The notes below the pieces were generated by a model. That model was given only the letters and a program-made list of their open reading frames with translations, ran no database searches and was not told the DNA's origin. Of a stretch of 40,753 bases of DNA, positions 1-9,350 are shown in pieces. The stretch's first letter is position 1. Each line of letters starts with the position of its first letter. Origin of the DNA: Pseudomonas entomophila (GTDB lineage Bacteria > Pseudomonadota > Gammaproteobacteria > Pseudomonadales > Pseudomonadaceae). The stretch lies in assembly GCF_013523165.1 (NCBI RefSeq), contig NZ_JAAMQI010000029.1, forward strand, positions 1 through 40,753. Direction: 5' to 3'. The translations under genes and the position numbers were made by a program.

Positions 1-1
1 G

Positions 2-301
2 GCCTTCGGGGAGGGGGTGGATTTGCCCGGCACGCGACTGATCGGGGTGTTCGTCGCCACCCTCGGGTTGCCCCAGGTCAACCCGGTCAACGAGCAGTTC
101 AAGCAGCGCCTGGGGCGCCAGTTCGGCGCCGGGTTCGACTATGCCTACCTCTACCCCGGGGTGCGCAAGGTGATCCAGGCCGCGGGCCGGGTGATCCGGG
201 GTGATCATGACCAGGGCACGCTGGTGCTGATCGACGAACGCTTCGCTGAAGCGCGGGTGCGGCAGATGTTTCCGTCGTGGTGGCAGTGTCCCGAGGGGTA
301 G
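2..301 (+). CDS. DinG/YoaA-like ATP-dependent DNA helicase, C-terminal fragment
   Basis: Only the last 99 codons lie in the window; the frame is open to the left edge and ends with TAG. The fragment opens with AFGEGVDLPGTRL and continues through VNPVNEQFKQR, YLYPGVRKVIQAAGRVIR and GTLVLIDERF, the usual end of the XPD/DinG-type superfamily 2 helicase core: the GEGVDL/PG segment and the QAAGRVIR motif VI, whose arginines contact ATP. Such enzymes unwind DNA 5' to 3' and normally carry an Fe-S cluster further upstream, which cannot be checked here. A REP pair follows directly. The family call is firm; which paralogue (DinG, YoaA or a VRR-NUC-associated helicase) is not decidable from the fragment. 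Confidence 0.85.
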   Translation, partial: AFGEGVDLPGTRLIGVFVATLGLPQVNPVNEQFKQRLGRQFGAGFDYAYLYPGVRKVIQAAGRVIRGDHDQGTLVLIDERFAEARVRQMFPSWWQCPEG

Positions 302-326
302 GGGCTTGTGCCGACGGTGCGGGGTC

Positions 327-479
327 TTGTGGGCCCTGCGGGCCCAATCGCGGCACAGGGGCCGCTCCTACAGGGTGGACCGCATCGTTGATCCGGCAGG
401 CTGATGCAATTCCTTCTGTAGGAGCGGCCCCTGCCGGGGCGCCGGACCGACCGCGATTGGGCCCGCAGGGCCCACAAGA
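327..479. repeat. Inverted REP pair
   Basis: Two REP copies face each other. The left arm (about 329-372) runs from a GGGCCCTGCGGGCCC palindrome to GGGGCCGCTCCTACAG. The right arm (about 416-478) starts CTGTAGGAGCGGCCCCTG and ends at GGGCCCGCAGGGCCC. The linker is about 43 bp. The pair fills most of the 315-bp gap between the helicase and pgm. The same design recurs at 3951-4110, 12688-12826 and, interrupted, at 40545-40631. Confidence 0.9.
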
Positions 480-616
480 CCAGCCCACTCCGATCCCTCT
501 CCAGCACCCCCTCTCAACGCGACACCCAGCCCTTGCCCCACATCACCTCGCCGCGCCCGAGAACTCTCAGTACACTGCGTGTTCCAACCCCCCACACTCC
601 AGAACACGAGGTTTTC

Positions 617-2254
<1,638 letters not shown>

Positions 2255-2262
2255 TGGGGCCA

Positions 2263-2290
2263 GCGGGCCGCTTCGATGGAAGGGGCCCGC
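2263..2290 (+). terminator. Hairpin after pgm, possible terminator
   Basis: GCGGGCC (2263-2269) pairs with GGCCCGC (2284-2290). Inside it CTTC and GAAG can pair across a G-G mismatch, leaving a GATG loop. It starts 9 bp after the pgm stop, between convergent genes. No U-tract follows, so intrinsic termination is uncertain. Confidence 0.4.
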
Positions 2291-2324
2291 ATCGCAGACC
2301 GGTCTTCGACAGGGTGGCCAGGAG

Positions 2325-2663
2325 TCATGATGGCGCCGCCTTGATCGTCACCACGCCCTTGCCGGCCAGGGCGATCTCGATCACCGTCTCGTGCTCGGCG
2401 CCGCAGGGGGCGACCGACGCATGCAAACCTTCTTCCGAAAGCGCCTGCACATGGGCGTGAAGCGGCTGCCCCGTGGGGTCGATCAAGGCCTCGTAGGCCA
2501 GCAGCTCGACCTGCTCGATCAGCTGCCGGCTGCGCTCGTCCGTGGCACAGAAGAACAGCACGCCACTGAGGTGCGGATCGTCGTCCGGGTTGTGCAGGTC
2601 ATGGTCGGCCAGGGCGCGCAGGGCGGTGCGCAGTGCCTGGAGGGCAGGGGTGTGCGTGGGCAT
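2325..2663 (-). CDS. Hypothetical protein, 112 aa
   Basis: I do not recognise the family. The protein is small, acidic and apparently soluble, with no signal peptide or membrane segment. The N-terminal third (ALQALRTALRALADHDLH) looks like an amphipathic helix, followed by DDDPHLSGVLFFCATDERSR and a helical region RQLIEQVELLAYEAL. The C-terminal part is mixed. Codon use resembles neighbouring Pseudomonas genes and the ATG at 2663 is the only sensible start, although its ribosome-binding site is weak (GAGAG about 13 bp upstream). It converges on pgm with a 70-bp gap. It is probably a small genus-specific protein; no function can be given. Confidence 0.6.
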   Translation of the reverse strand: MPTHTPALQALRTALRALADHDLHNPDDDPHLSGVLFFCATDERSRQLIEQVELLAYEALIDPTGQPLHAHVQALSEEGLHASVAPCGAEHETVIEIALAGKGVVTIKAAPS

Positions 2664-2917
2664 GAGGGTGGGCTCTCACAGACGATCGGCCCGGGCCGGG
2701 CCAGCGCCTGATCATGGGCAGGCTTGGAGGGTGTGGCAATGTTGCGGATTCCCAAGAGGTTGTAGGAAAAGGTTTAAGTGGTGAGTGGCGAGTAGTCATT
2801 GCTGTGCGTCAGGCGCTCGATGCGGCCCCGAAAGATCAACCACGCCTGCCCCATCCGACACAATTTTCACATCCCCTTGCTAGCATGCCCCCACCATCGA
2901 CACACGAGGAAGGGTGA

Positions 2918-3817
2918 GTGGGCGTTCGTGCGCGACGTATCAAAAGCGTCATGCTGGTGTCGGCCGGTGTGGTGGTCAGTGCCTTGGGCTTTTTCGCCTG
3001 GCAGAGTTTCTACCCGGTCCAGGCCGCCAAGGGCTGGGAGGTGGAGGTGGTGCACGGAGCGGTCGACAAGGCGGCTTCGCTGGTGCCGCTGGCCGATGGC
3101 AGCCTGCTGGTCAGCCGTGAACTCAAGGACGGGCAAGGCAGCATCCTGCGCATCACGCCCGACGGCGGGCGGAAAGTGATGGTCAAGGGCCTGTCCAAGC
3201 CCGACGGCATGATCGCCGCACAAGGCGGTTGGGTATTCAGCCAGGAGGGCGGCAAGGCGCCGGTCAGCCTGTCGCGTGACGGGCAGATCACCCACCTGTT
3301 CGACGGCGAGAACGTGCAGGGTCTGTGGAGCGATGCCCATCACCTGTACGCGATCGAAGACCGCAAGGCCGAAGGCCGCCTGATGCGCTACGACTGGCAC
3401 ACGGAGGCCCTCGACGTGCTGCGCTCGGGGCTGACCGAAGGCGAAGGCCTGACGCGCTGTGGCGAGGGCCGGTTGCTCTACACCGAAAAGGCCGCCGGCC
3501 AGGTGCGGGCCTTGACCCCGGACAAGCGTGACCCGGTGGTGGTCGCCGGGTTGCGTAACCCGACGTTCCTGATGTGCGACCAGCGCGGGCTGTGGATCAG
3601 CGAGGACTCCACCCACCGCGCCCGGCTGCTGCGCATCGACCCGCAGGGGCACCAGCACACGGTGCTGACGTTCCTCAAGGCGCCCCAGGCGATCGTGCCG
3701 GATGGGGAGGGCGGTTACCTGCTGGCCGAAGGCGGGCGTGACCGGATCCTGCACCTGACCCCGCCGACCGAGCAGCGTGACGCAACGGCGGTGGTCGAAG
3801 GCAAGCCAGGGACGTGA
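2918..3817 (+). CDS. Membrane-anchored SMP-30/NHL-like beta-propeller protein, 299 aa
   Basis: The N-terminus (residues about 9-27, VMLVSAGVVVSALGFFAW) is a single hydrophobic segment preceded by Arg and Lys, so the protein is probably exported and anchored in the inner membrane with its bulk in the periplasm. The rest is a series of four-stranded repeats with motifs such as LADGSLLVS, ILRITPDGG, GMIAAQGGWVFSQ, ALTPDK, GLWISED and LLRIDPQGH, typical of six-bladed SMP-30/gluconolactonase- or NHL-type propellers. Such proteins bind or hydrolyse small ligands, but I see no specific catalytic set, so the substrate is unknown. The start is GTG at 2918 with AGGAAGG just upstream (2907-2913); an ATG at 2951 would remove the positively charged leader and fits less well. 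Confidence 0.75.
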   Translation: MGVRARRIKSVMLVSAGVVVSALGFFAWQSFYPVQAAKGWEVEVVHGAVDKAASLVPLADGSLLVSRELKDGQGSILRITPDGGRKVMVKGLSKPDGMIAAQGGWVFSQEGGKAPVSLSRDGQITHLFDGENVQGLWSDAHHLYAIEDRKAEGRLMRYDWHTEALDVLRSGLTEGEGLTRCGEGRLLYTEKAAGQVRALTPDKRDPVVVAGLRNPTFLMCDQRGLWISEDSTHRARLLRIDPQGHQHTVLTFLKAPQAIVPDGEGGYLLAEGGRDRILHLTPPTEQRDATAVVEGKPGT

Positions 3818-3950
3818 CCCCCGGCACCCTGCGAACATGACAGAAAGCGCCACTCCTCCTGTGGGAGTCCGCCCGCCGCCTTGGCGCCGCGCTGTCGCGC
3901 AGAGAACATGGCGATAGCTGGCAGTGCTCAGATGCTGTGTCACTGATCGA

Positions 3951-4110
3951 TTTTTGGGACCGCTTTGCGGTCCATCGCGGCCGGTCCGGCGCCCCGGCTG
4001 GGGCCGCTCCTACACCCACCGCAGTGGCACAGGCAATCGCGGTCCCATGTGGGAGCGGCCCCTGCCGGGGCGCCGGACCGGCCGCGATTGGGCCCGCAGG
4101 GCCCACAAAA
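3951..4110. repeat. Inverted REP pair
   Basis: The left arm runs from TTTTTGGGACCGC to GGGGCCGCTCCTACAC and the right arm from TGTGGGAGCGGCCCCTG to GGGCCCGCAGGGCCCAC. It has the same design as the 327-479 pair but a diverged left tip (GGGACCGCTTTGCGGTCC). It occupies part of the 452-bp gap between the propeller protein and the chemoreceptor; 3818-3950 contains only degenerate REP-like sequence. Confidence 0.85.
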
Positions 4111-4153
4111 TACTGAAGTTACTCCTTTTAAAATCAACAAGGTATTTTATGTT

Positions 4154-4229
4154 CTATGAGAGCGGGCTTGCCCGCGATAGCGTCCGTTCCATCACCGCCT
4201 GCATCGCGGGCAAGCCTGCTCTCACATAG
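4154..4229. repeat. Inverted REP pair, second class
   Basis: CTATGAGAGCGGGCTTGCCC (from 4154) is mirrored by GGGCAAGCCTGCTCTCACAT (ending about 4228), forming one long near-palindrome with a loop of about 24 nt. The GCGGGCTTGCCCGC core is the second REP class of this window, also seen at 18069-18238, 24672-24864 and 40446-40475. It lies just after the chemoreceptor stop codon (minus strand) and may end that transcript. Confidence 0.85.
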
Positions 4230-4269
4230 GGGGTGAACCGCTTTGCCAGATCAGCGATCACTCTGCGCC

Positions 4270-6417
4270 CTAGACCCTGAACTGATCCATCAACCCCTGC
4301 TGCTGGTTCGCCAGCCCATTGAGCGACTGGCTGACCCGCGCCGCTTCACCGGCCTGCTCGGACAGCGACTCGGTCACGTCGCGAATGGTGGCGATGTTGT
4401 GGTTGATCTCTTCGGCCACGGCGCTCTGTTCCTCGGCGGCGCTGGCGATCTGCAGGTTCATGTCGCTGATCACGCTGACTGCCTCGCCGATGCGCTGCAA
4501 GGCGCTCACGGCATGGTTCACCTGCTCGACGCTGCCCTGGGCTTGGCGGTGGCTGCCTTCCATGGCCGAGACCACCTCGTGCGTGCCAGCCTGCAAGGCT
4601 TCGATCACCTGGCGGGTCTCTTCCACCGACTCCTGGGTACGCCGCGCCAGGTTGCGCACCTCGTCGGCGACCACGGCGAACCCGCGGCCTGCTTCACCCG
4701 CACGGGCCGCTTCGATCGCAGCGTTGAGGGCCAGCAGGTTGGTCTGCTCGGCAATCGAGCGGATCACTTCCAGCACGCTGCCGATCTGCTCGCTGTTGCG
4801 CGCCAGGCCACCGACCTGGTCCATGGCGCTGTTCATCTCGTTGGCCAGGGCGTCGATGCCGGTGGTGGTCTTGTCGATGACGGCCAACCCTTCACGGGTG
4901 GCCTGGTCTGCCTCGCGGGCGGCCTGTGCGGCCTGCGCCGCGCTACGGGCCACGTCCTGGGCAGTGGCGCTCATCTCTTGCGAGGCGGTGGCGGCCTGGT
5001 CGACCTGACGGAACTGCTGCTCCATGCCGGCGCTGGTCTGGCTGGCGATGGCGGCCGACTGCTCGGCGTTGCCGCGGGCCGCGGTGACCGACTGCTTCAC
5101 TTCGGCCACGATGGGCTGCAACTTGTCCAGAAAGCGGTTGAACCAGCCGGCCAGCTGGCCCAGCTCGTCCTGCTTGGCGTACTGCAAGCGGCGGGTGAGG
5201 TCGCCCTCGCCACTGGCGATGTCCTTGAGCATCGCTGCCACGCCGAGGATCGGCCGGGTCACGCCGCGTGCCAGCATCCAGACCAGCAGCAGCCCCAGCA
5301 AGGCCGCACCGATGCCCAGCGCCAGTTCGAGCCAGGTGCCTTGGGTGTTCAACTGGTCGAGTTCCTGCTCCAGGGCGTCGGCCGGTTCGGTGAGCACCTG
5401 CTTGGGCGCATCCAGCATCACGCCCCAGCGCTTGCCGCCGGGGATCGGCGCGAAGGTCGCCAGCACTTTCAGGTGATCGGTGTTTTGCAGCAGGCTCAGC
5501 GGCTGGCCTTCGCCCAGCAGTCGGGTCAGCTCGGCGCCCTGGACGGTGTCCACCTGGTCGAAACGCGTGGCCAGCTTGCTGGCATCGCCGCTGTAGCCGG
5601 CCAGCAGACCGCCTGGGCTGAGGATGCCCACCTGGGTACGGCCTTCGTACAGGCCACGGCTGGCCTCCACGCTGAGGGCCTGCAGGCTGTCGAGGTTGAT
5701 GTCCACCGACAGCGTACCCATCACCCGGTCTGCGACCATCAGCGGGAACACGATGCTGGTCATCAGCACCTGCTGGCCCTCGACTTCATAGAAGTAGGGC
5801 TCGCTCACGCACACCTGGCGCGTGCGGTTCGGGCAAGCCCACCAGGTGTTGGCCGGCTCGCCGCTGGGGCCGACACGGGTATCGGTCATGTCGCTTTCCG
5901 GCAGGGTGGTGGCAGTCAGCTGCCCGGCCCGCGGTTGCGACCAGTACAGGGCGAAGCGCCCCTGGGGGTTGCTGCCCAGAGCGGCCTGGTCGACGAACCG
6001 TGCATCCTGGTTGTCCAGCCCGTCCGGCTGGAACACCAGCGACAGGCCCAGCAGCTCGGGCTTGCCACGCAGCGCGTTCTGCACCAGCGTGGCCAGTTCC
6101 TGACGCAACTCGCGGGCATCGACCCCACGCTTGGTGGCCTGCTCGCGCAGGAACAGCACTTGCCGCGCATAGCCTGCGCCGTACTGGTAAGCCTCGGTGA
6201 ACTGGCGGCGGATGTTCTGGGCCTGCACCGTGCCCTGGGCCTCGATGCGCGCCTGGGCGGCCTGGGTCAGCATCTGGGTGCTGCTGGCCTTGACCAGCTC
6301 GCTGGTGTGGGTCATGCGGTAGAGGGACAGGCCGACCAGCAGCGTGACGATGGCCGCCAGGCACAGGCCTGCCAGCAGGGTGATCTTCCATTGGATGGAC
6401 AGTTGACGCAGTGACAT
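4270..6417 (-). CDS. Methyl-accepting chemotaxis protein with large Cache-type sensor, 715 aa
   Basis: Inner-membrane chemoreceptor that controls the CheA kinase and so flagellar rotation. TM1 is at about 12-32, then a periplasmic region of roughly 320 residues (35-350) of double-Cache size, TM2 at 362-382, HAMP at 383-435 and the cytoplasmic coiled coil from 436. The signalling hairpin tip is intact at about 557-595 (EQTNLLALNAAIEAARAGE, GRGFAVVADEVRNLARRT). The sensor contains WWACPNRTRQVCVSEPYFYE and a later DINLDSLQ segment, as in amino-acid/amine-type dCache receptors, but the ligand cannot be read from this. There is no C-terminal CheR-tethering pentapeptide (it ends QGLMDQFRV). The ATG at 6417 has AAGGG about 9 bp upstream. 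A sigma-28 promoter lies in front. Confidence 0.93.
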   Translation of the reverse strand: MSLRQLSIQWKITLLAGLCLAAIVTLLVGLSLYRMTHTSELVKASSTQMLTQAAQARIEAQGTVQAQNIRRQFTEAYQYGAGYARQVLFLREQATKRGVDARELRQELATLVQNALRGKPELLGLSLVFQPDGLDNQDARFVDQAALGSNPQGRFALYWSQPRAGQLTATTLPESDMTDTRVGPSGEPANTWWACPNRTRQVCVSEPYFYEVEGQQVLMTSIVFPLMVADRVMGTLSVDINLDSLQALSVEASRGLYEGRTQVGILSPGGLLAGYSGDASKLATRFDQVDTVQGAELTRLLGEGQPLSLLQNTDHLKVLATFAPIPGGKRWGVMLDAPKQVLTEPADALEQELDQLNTQGTWLELALGIGAALLGLLLVWMLARGVTRPILGVAAMLKDIASGEGDLTRRLQYAKQDELGQLAGWFNRFLDKLQPIVAEVKQSVTAARGNAEQSAAIASQTSAGMEQQFRQVDQAATASQEMSATAQDVARSAAQAAQAAREADQATREGLAVIDKTTTGIDALANEMNSAMDQVGGLARNSEQIGSVLEVIRSIAEQTNLLALNAAIEAARAGEAGRGFAVVADEVRNLARRTQESVEETRQVIEALQAGTHEVVSAMEGSHRQAQGSVEQVNHAVSALQRIGEAVSVISDMNLQIASAAEEQSAVAEEINHNIATIRDVTESLSEQAGEAARVSQSLNGLANQQQGLMDQFRV

Positions 6418-6456
6418 GGCGCGAGCCCTTGGTAATTTTCAGATCGGCATGACGAC

Positions 6457-6483
6457 GTATCGGCCGCTTGGCGACGATCTTGA
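6457..6483 (-). promoter_or_regulatory. Sigma-28 (FliA) promoter of the chemoreceptor
   Basis: On the minus strand TCAAG (6483-6479) is followed after exactly 14 bp by GCCGATAC (6464-6457). This fits the flagellar sigma-28 consensus (TAAAG/TCAAG, 14-bp spacing, GCCGATAA). Transcription would begin about 30 nt before the chemoreceptor ATG at 6417. Sequence and position both fit a late flagellar/chemotaxis gene. Confidence 0.75.
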
Positions 6484-6705
6484 TGGGTGTCATGACTTTG
6501 ACATCCACGGTGCCCTGCTTCAGAGTGTGCGCCCTTCGCGAAACCCGTTCCTGGGCCTTGGCGCGGTGCGTCCAGCGCAGCCTGTGCGTCGGGCCGGACC
6601 GCGGCGCATGGCCGTGGCCCGTCGGCACTAACGTTCGGCCGCCCGTGCACGTCCAGGTAGGGGCAACCCGTCGCTTTTCATTCGTCGCAAGAGGTAGATC
6701 CGTTC

Positions 6706-8025
6706 ATGAATGCAGTCATTGCCGCGGTCAGCGTCATGCTGGTGCTGAGCCTGTCCCGCGTGCACGTCGTCATCGCGCTGATCGTCGGTGCGCTGACCGG
6801 GGGCCTGGTCGGTGGGCTGGGCATCGAGGGGACGCTGGCGGCCTTCAACGGTGGTCTCGGGGGCGGGGCCACCGTGGCATTGTCCTACGCGCTGCTCGGC
6901 GCCTTCGCCGTGGCCATCGCCAAGTCGGGGCTGGCCCATGCCCTGGCCGACCGCGCCTTGCGCATGATCGACCTGCAAGGCCATGCCGAGGGCGGCAAGG
7001 TCAAATGGCTGCTCATCGGCCTGCTGCTGATGGTCGCGATCGCCTCGCAGAACGTGCTGCCGATCCACATCGCCTTCATCCCGCTGCTGGTACCGCCGCT
7101 GCTGTACGTGCTGACCCGGCTGAAGATCGACCGACGCCTGATCGCCTGCGTGATGACCTTCGGCCTGATCACCCCGTACATCTTCCTGCCGGTGGGCTTC
7201 GGCAACATCTTCCTCAACCAGATCCTGCTGGCCAACGTCAGCCGTGCCGGGGTCGACGTCAGCGGCATCAACGTGACCCACGCCATGGCCATTCCGGCGG
7301 CCGGCATGCTGGTCGGGCTGCTGGTGGCGGTGTTCATCAGCTACCGGCGCAAGCGCGAGTACGACCTGTCGCGGATCGAGCAGGTCGAGCAGGTCGCCGT
7401 CCGCTACAACCCGATGACCTTGCTGGTGGCGGGCATCGCCATCGTCTCGGCGTTCGTCGTCCAGCTCTGGCTGGATTCGATGATCATCGGCGCCATGGCA
7501 GGCTTCCTGATCTTCTCGCTGTCGGGGATCGTGCGCTGGAAGGACACCGACGACCTGTTCACCGAAGGCATGAAGATGATGGCCATGATCGGCTTCATCC
7601 TGATCAGCGCCTCGGGCTTCGCCGAGGTCATGAAGGCCACCGGCGACGTCCAGGCCCTGGTCACCAGCGCGGCCGACTGGATCAACCACAGCAAGGGCGT
7701 CGGCGCCTTGCTGATGCTGCTGGTGGGGTTGCTGGTGACCATGGGCATCGGCTCGTCGTTCTCCACCGTGCCGATCCTGGCGGCGATCTTCGTGCCGCTC
7801 TGTGTGCAGCTGGGCTTCGATCCGCTGGCCACGGTGTGCATCGTCGGCACCGCCGGTGCCCTGGGCGATGCCGGTTCACCCGCGTCCGACTCGACCCTCG
7901 GCCCGACCTCGGGGCTCAACGTCGACGGGCAGCATCACCATATCTGGGACACCGTGGTGCCGACCTTCCTCCACTACAACGTGCCGTTGCTGGCCTTCGG
8001 CTGGCTGGCGGCGATGGTGCTCTGA
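6706..8025 (+). CDS. NhaC/YuiF-type Na+/H+ antiporter family transporter, 439 aa
   Basis: Polytopic inner-membrane protein with about 11-12 hydrophobic segments from the first residue to the last (for example ALIVGALTGGLVGGLGI, LLIGLLLMVAIASQNVLP and LLMLLVGLLVTMGIGSSF). The pattern GGGATVALSYALLGAFAVAI, the loop IASQNVLPIHIAFIPLL and the conserved end GALGDAGSPASDSTLGPTSG match the Na+/H+ antiporter family that includes YuiF, for which histidine or amino-acid transport has also been proposed. Ion or substrate specificity is therefore open. The ATG at 6706 has AGAGG 11 bp upstream. It is transcribed divergently from the chemoreceptor and converges on the FecR-like gene with an 8-bp gap. Confidence 0.85.
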   Translation: MNAVIAAVSVMLVLSLSRVHVVIALIVGALTGGLVGGLGIEGTLAAFNGGLGGGATVALSYALLGAFAVAIAKSGLAHALADRALRMIDLQGHAEGGKVKWLLIGLLLMVAIASQNVLPIHIAFIPLLVPPLLYVLTRLKIDRRLIACVMTFGLITPYIFLPVGFGNIFLNQILLANVSRAGVDVSGINVTHAMAIPAAGMLVGLLVAVFISYRRKREYDLSRIEQVEQVAVRYNPMTLLVAGIAIVSAFVVQLWLDSMIIGAMAGFLIFSLSGIVRWKDTDDLFTEGMKMMAMIGFILISASGFAEVMKATGDVQALVTSAADWINHSKGVGALLMLLVGLLVTMGIGSSFSTVPILAAIFVPLCVQLGFDPLATVCIVGTAGALGDAGSPASDSTLGPTSGLNVDGQHHHIWDTVVPTFLHYNVPLLAFGWLAAMVL

Positions 8026-8033
8026 GCGTGCCG

Positions 8034-9044
8034 TCAGCCGCGTGAAGGGGCAGGGGAGATGCGGTTGAGGACGGTGCTGCCGTCCTGGCTGCGGGTCAGG
8101 TAGACCGGCAGCACCTTGGGCAAGGTACGTACCAGGCCTTCGATGTCCTGGGTGCTGTAGGTGCCGCTGATGCGGATCTGACCCACCGTGCGATCGGCCA
8201 GGCGCAGCGGTCTGGCCAGGTAGCGATTGATCGACGGCAGGGCCTCGGCCAAGGTCAGGTTGTCGAGCACCAGATGCCCGGTGCGCCAGGCCAGGCTGTT
8301 GCCGTTGTCCGCGGTCTGGCTCAGCTGCGGTTCGAAGTCGCCGGCCTGGTAGTGCGCCTGCATGCCCGGGTCCAGGCGATGGCCGCCGGTGCCGCCGTCA
8401 TGGCTGACCTGCACCGAGCCTTCGACCAGGGTCACCGTGACCTGATCCTGGTACTTCCAGACGTTGAAGCCGGTCCCGGTCGCGCGCGTCTGGCCGTTGC
8501 CGGCACGTACGATGAACGGGTGGGCGCTGTCGTGCCTGACCTCGAAGAAGGCCTCGCCCTTGACCAGTGCCACCCGGCGCTGGTCCTTGAAATTGAAGAA
8601 CCGCAGCTCGGTGTCCAGGTTCAGTTGCACCTGGCTGCCGTCGCTCAGCTGCACGCTGCGGACCTGATCGGTGCTTTCCAGGTGCTGGTAGGCGTTCGGC
8701 ACCCAACCCTGTTCCCAGCCGAGCCAGGCCGCCGACGGCAACCCCAGCAAGCCGATCACGGCGGCAGTTGCCAGGCGACGCAGTGGGGTGGCGCCCAAGC
8801 GACCACGCGGCTCGATCGGGTCCGGCTCCAGCACGAAGGGCGTACGCGGCAGCAGATCGGTGGTGTGCCAGATCTGCTCCATGGCACGGTACTCGACGAC
8901 GTGCCGGGGATCCTCATCGAGCCAACGGGCGAACGCCTGACGCTCGAGCGTGCTGCAGTCGGGCGCATGCAGGCGCATGCACCAGTACGCAGCCGCGTCG
9001 GTGATGGCGTCTTGTTCGCAGCAGGTCGGGCGCTCAGGGGTCAT
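8034..9044 (-). CDS. FecR-like anti-sigma / transmembrane signalling protein, 336 aa
   Basis: Members carry a TonB-receptor signal across the inner membrane to an ECF sigma factor of the FecI type. Visible parts in order: an N-terminal cytoplasmic DUF4880 segment (AAYWCMRLHAPD...ERQAFARWLDEDPRHVVEYR, about 17-58), one TM at about 90-110, the periplasmic FecR domain (VQLSDGSQVQLNLDTEL, VKGEAFFEV, about 120-225) and a C-terminal STN-like region (DNLTLAEALPSINRYLARP). The ATG at 9044 was chosen because upstream residues from 9176 do not resemble the family. No fecI-like gene lies before it and no TonB-dependent receptor after it, which is unusual. The divergent neighbour is a marR-type regulator. 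Confidence 0.88.
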   Translation of the reverse strand: MTPERPTCCEQDAITDAAAYWCMRLHAPDCSTLERQAFARWLDEDPRHVVEYRAMEQIWHTTDLLPRTPFVLEPDPIEPRGRLGATPLRRLATAAVIGLLGLPSAAWLGWEQGWVPNAYQHLESTDQVRSVQLSDGSQVQLNLDTELRFFNFKDQRRVALVKGEAFFEVRHDSAHPFIVRAGNGQTRATGTGFNVWKYQDQVTVTLVEGSVQVSHDGGTGGHRLDPGMQAHYQAGDFEPQLSQTADNGNSLAWRTGHLVLDNLTLAEALPSINRYLARPLRLADRTVGQIRISGTYSTQDIEGLVRTLPKVLPVYLTRSQDGSTVLNRISPAPSRG

Positions 9045-9206
9045 CGGAATTCCAGTTTTTGCGCATTCTACCTGCGGGGCGTTGCCAGGGAGAACCGGGA
9101 ACGCCGCGAAGCGCGCCCGTCTGGATACTTTTTGTGGGCAGTCGAGAACGGGGCGTCCCCCGCACGCACCGTCCATCGCCAGGTAGATAGCAAGCTAATC
9201 ACCTGT

Positions 9207-9234
9207 TTGACATTCACTGCCTAAGCAGTAATAT
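9207..9234 (+). promoter_or_regulatory. Sigma-70 promoter with inverted repeat in the spacer, for marR-emrAB
   Basis: A perfect -35 box TTGACA (9207-9212) is followed after 16 bp by TAATAT (9229-9234). The spacer holds the inverted repeat ACTGC-CTAA-GCAGT (9216-9229), which overlaps the -10 box and is well placed for a repressor. The local AT-rich patch stands out from the surrounding GC-rich DNA. Confidence 0.65.
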
Positions 9235-9246
9235 TTGCACACATAT

Positions 9247-9260
9247 TCAGCACGTGCTGA
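9247..9260. promoter_or_regulatory. Perfect 14-bp palindrome, candidate operator
   Basis: TCAGCACGTGCTGA is a perfect palindrome just downstream of the expected transcription start of the marR-emrAB promoter. A dimeric MarR-type protein encoded by the first gene could bind it. That binding is an inference from position and symmetry only. Confidence 0.5.
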
Positions 9261-9350
9261 GCGGACGCGAACGAGGTCGGTCGACTTCATGCCGCCGGCT
9301 CCGGACGCGTTGTGGATCGATCTGTCGCCCCAGCCTTAGCCAGGTGCCCC

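Noticed and set aside
4243..6414. 723-codon open frame on the plus strand opposite the chemoreceptor
   Set aside because: It mirrors the chemoreceptor codon by codon, is rich in His, Gln, Gly and Leu, and has no family features or ribosome-binding site.
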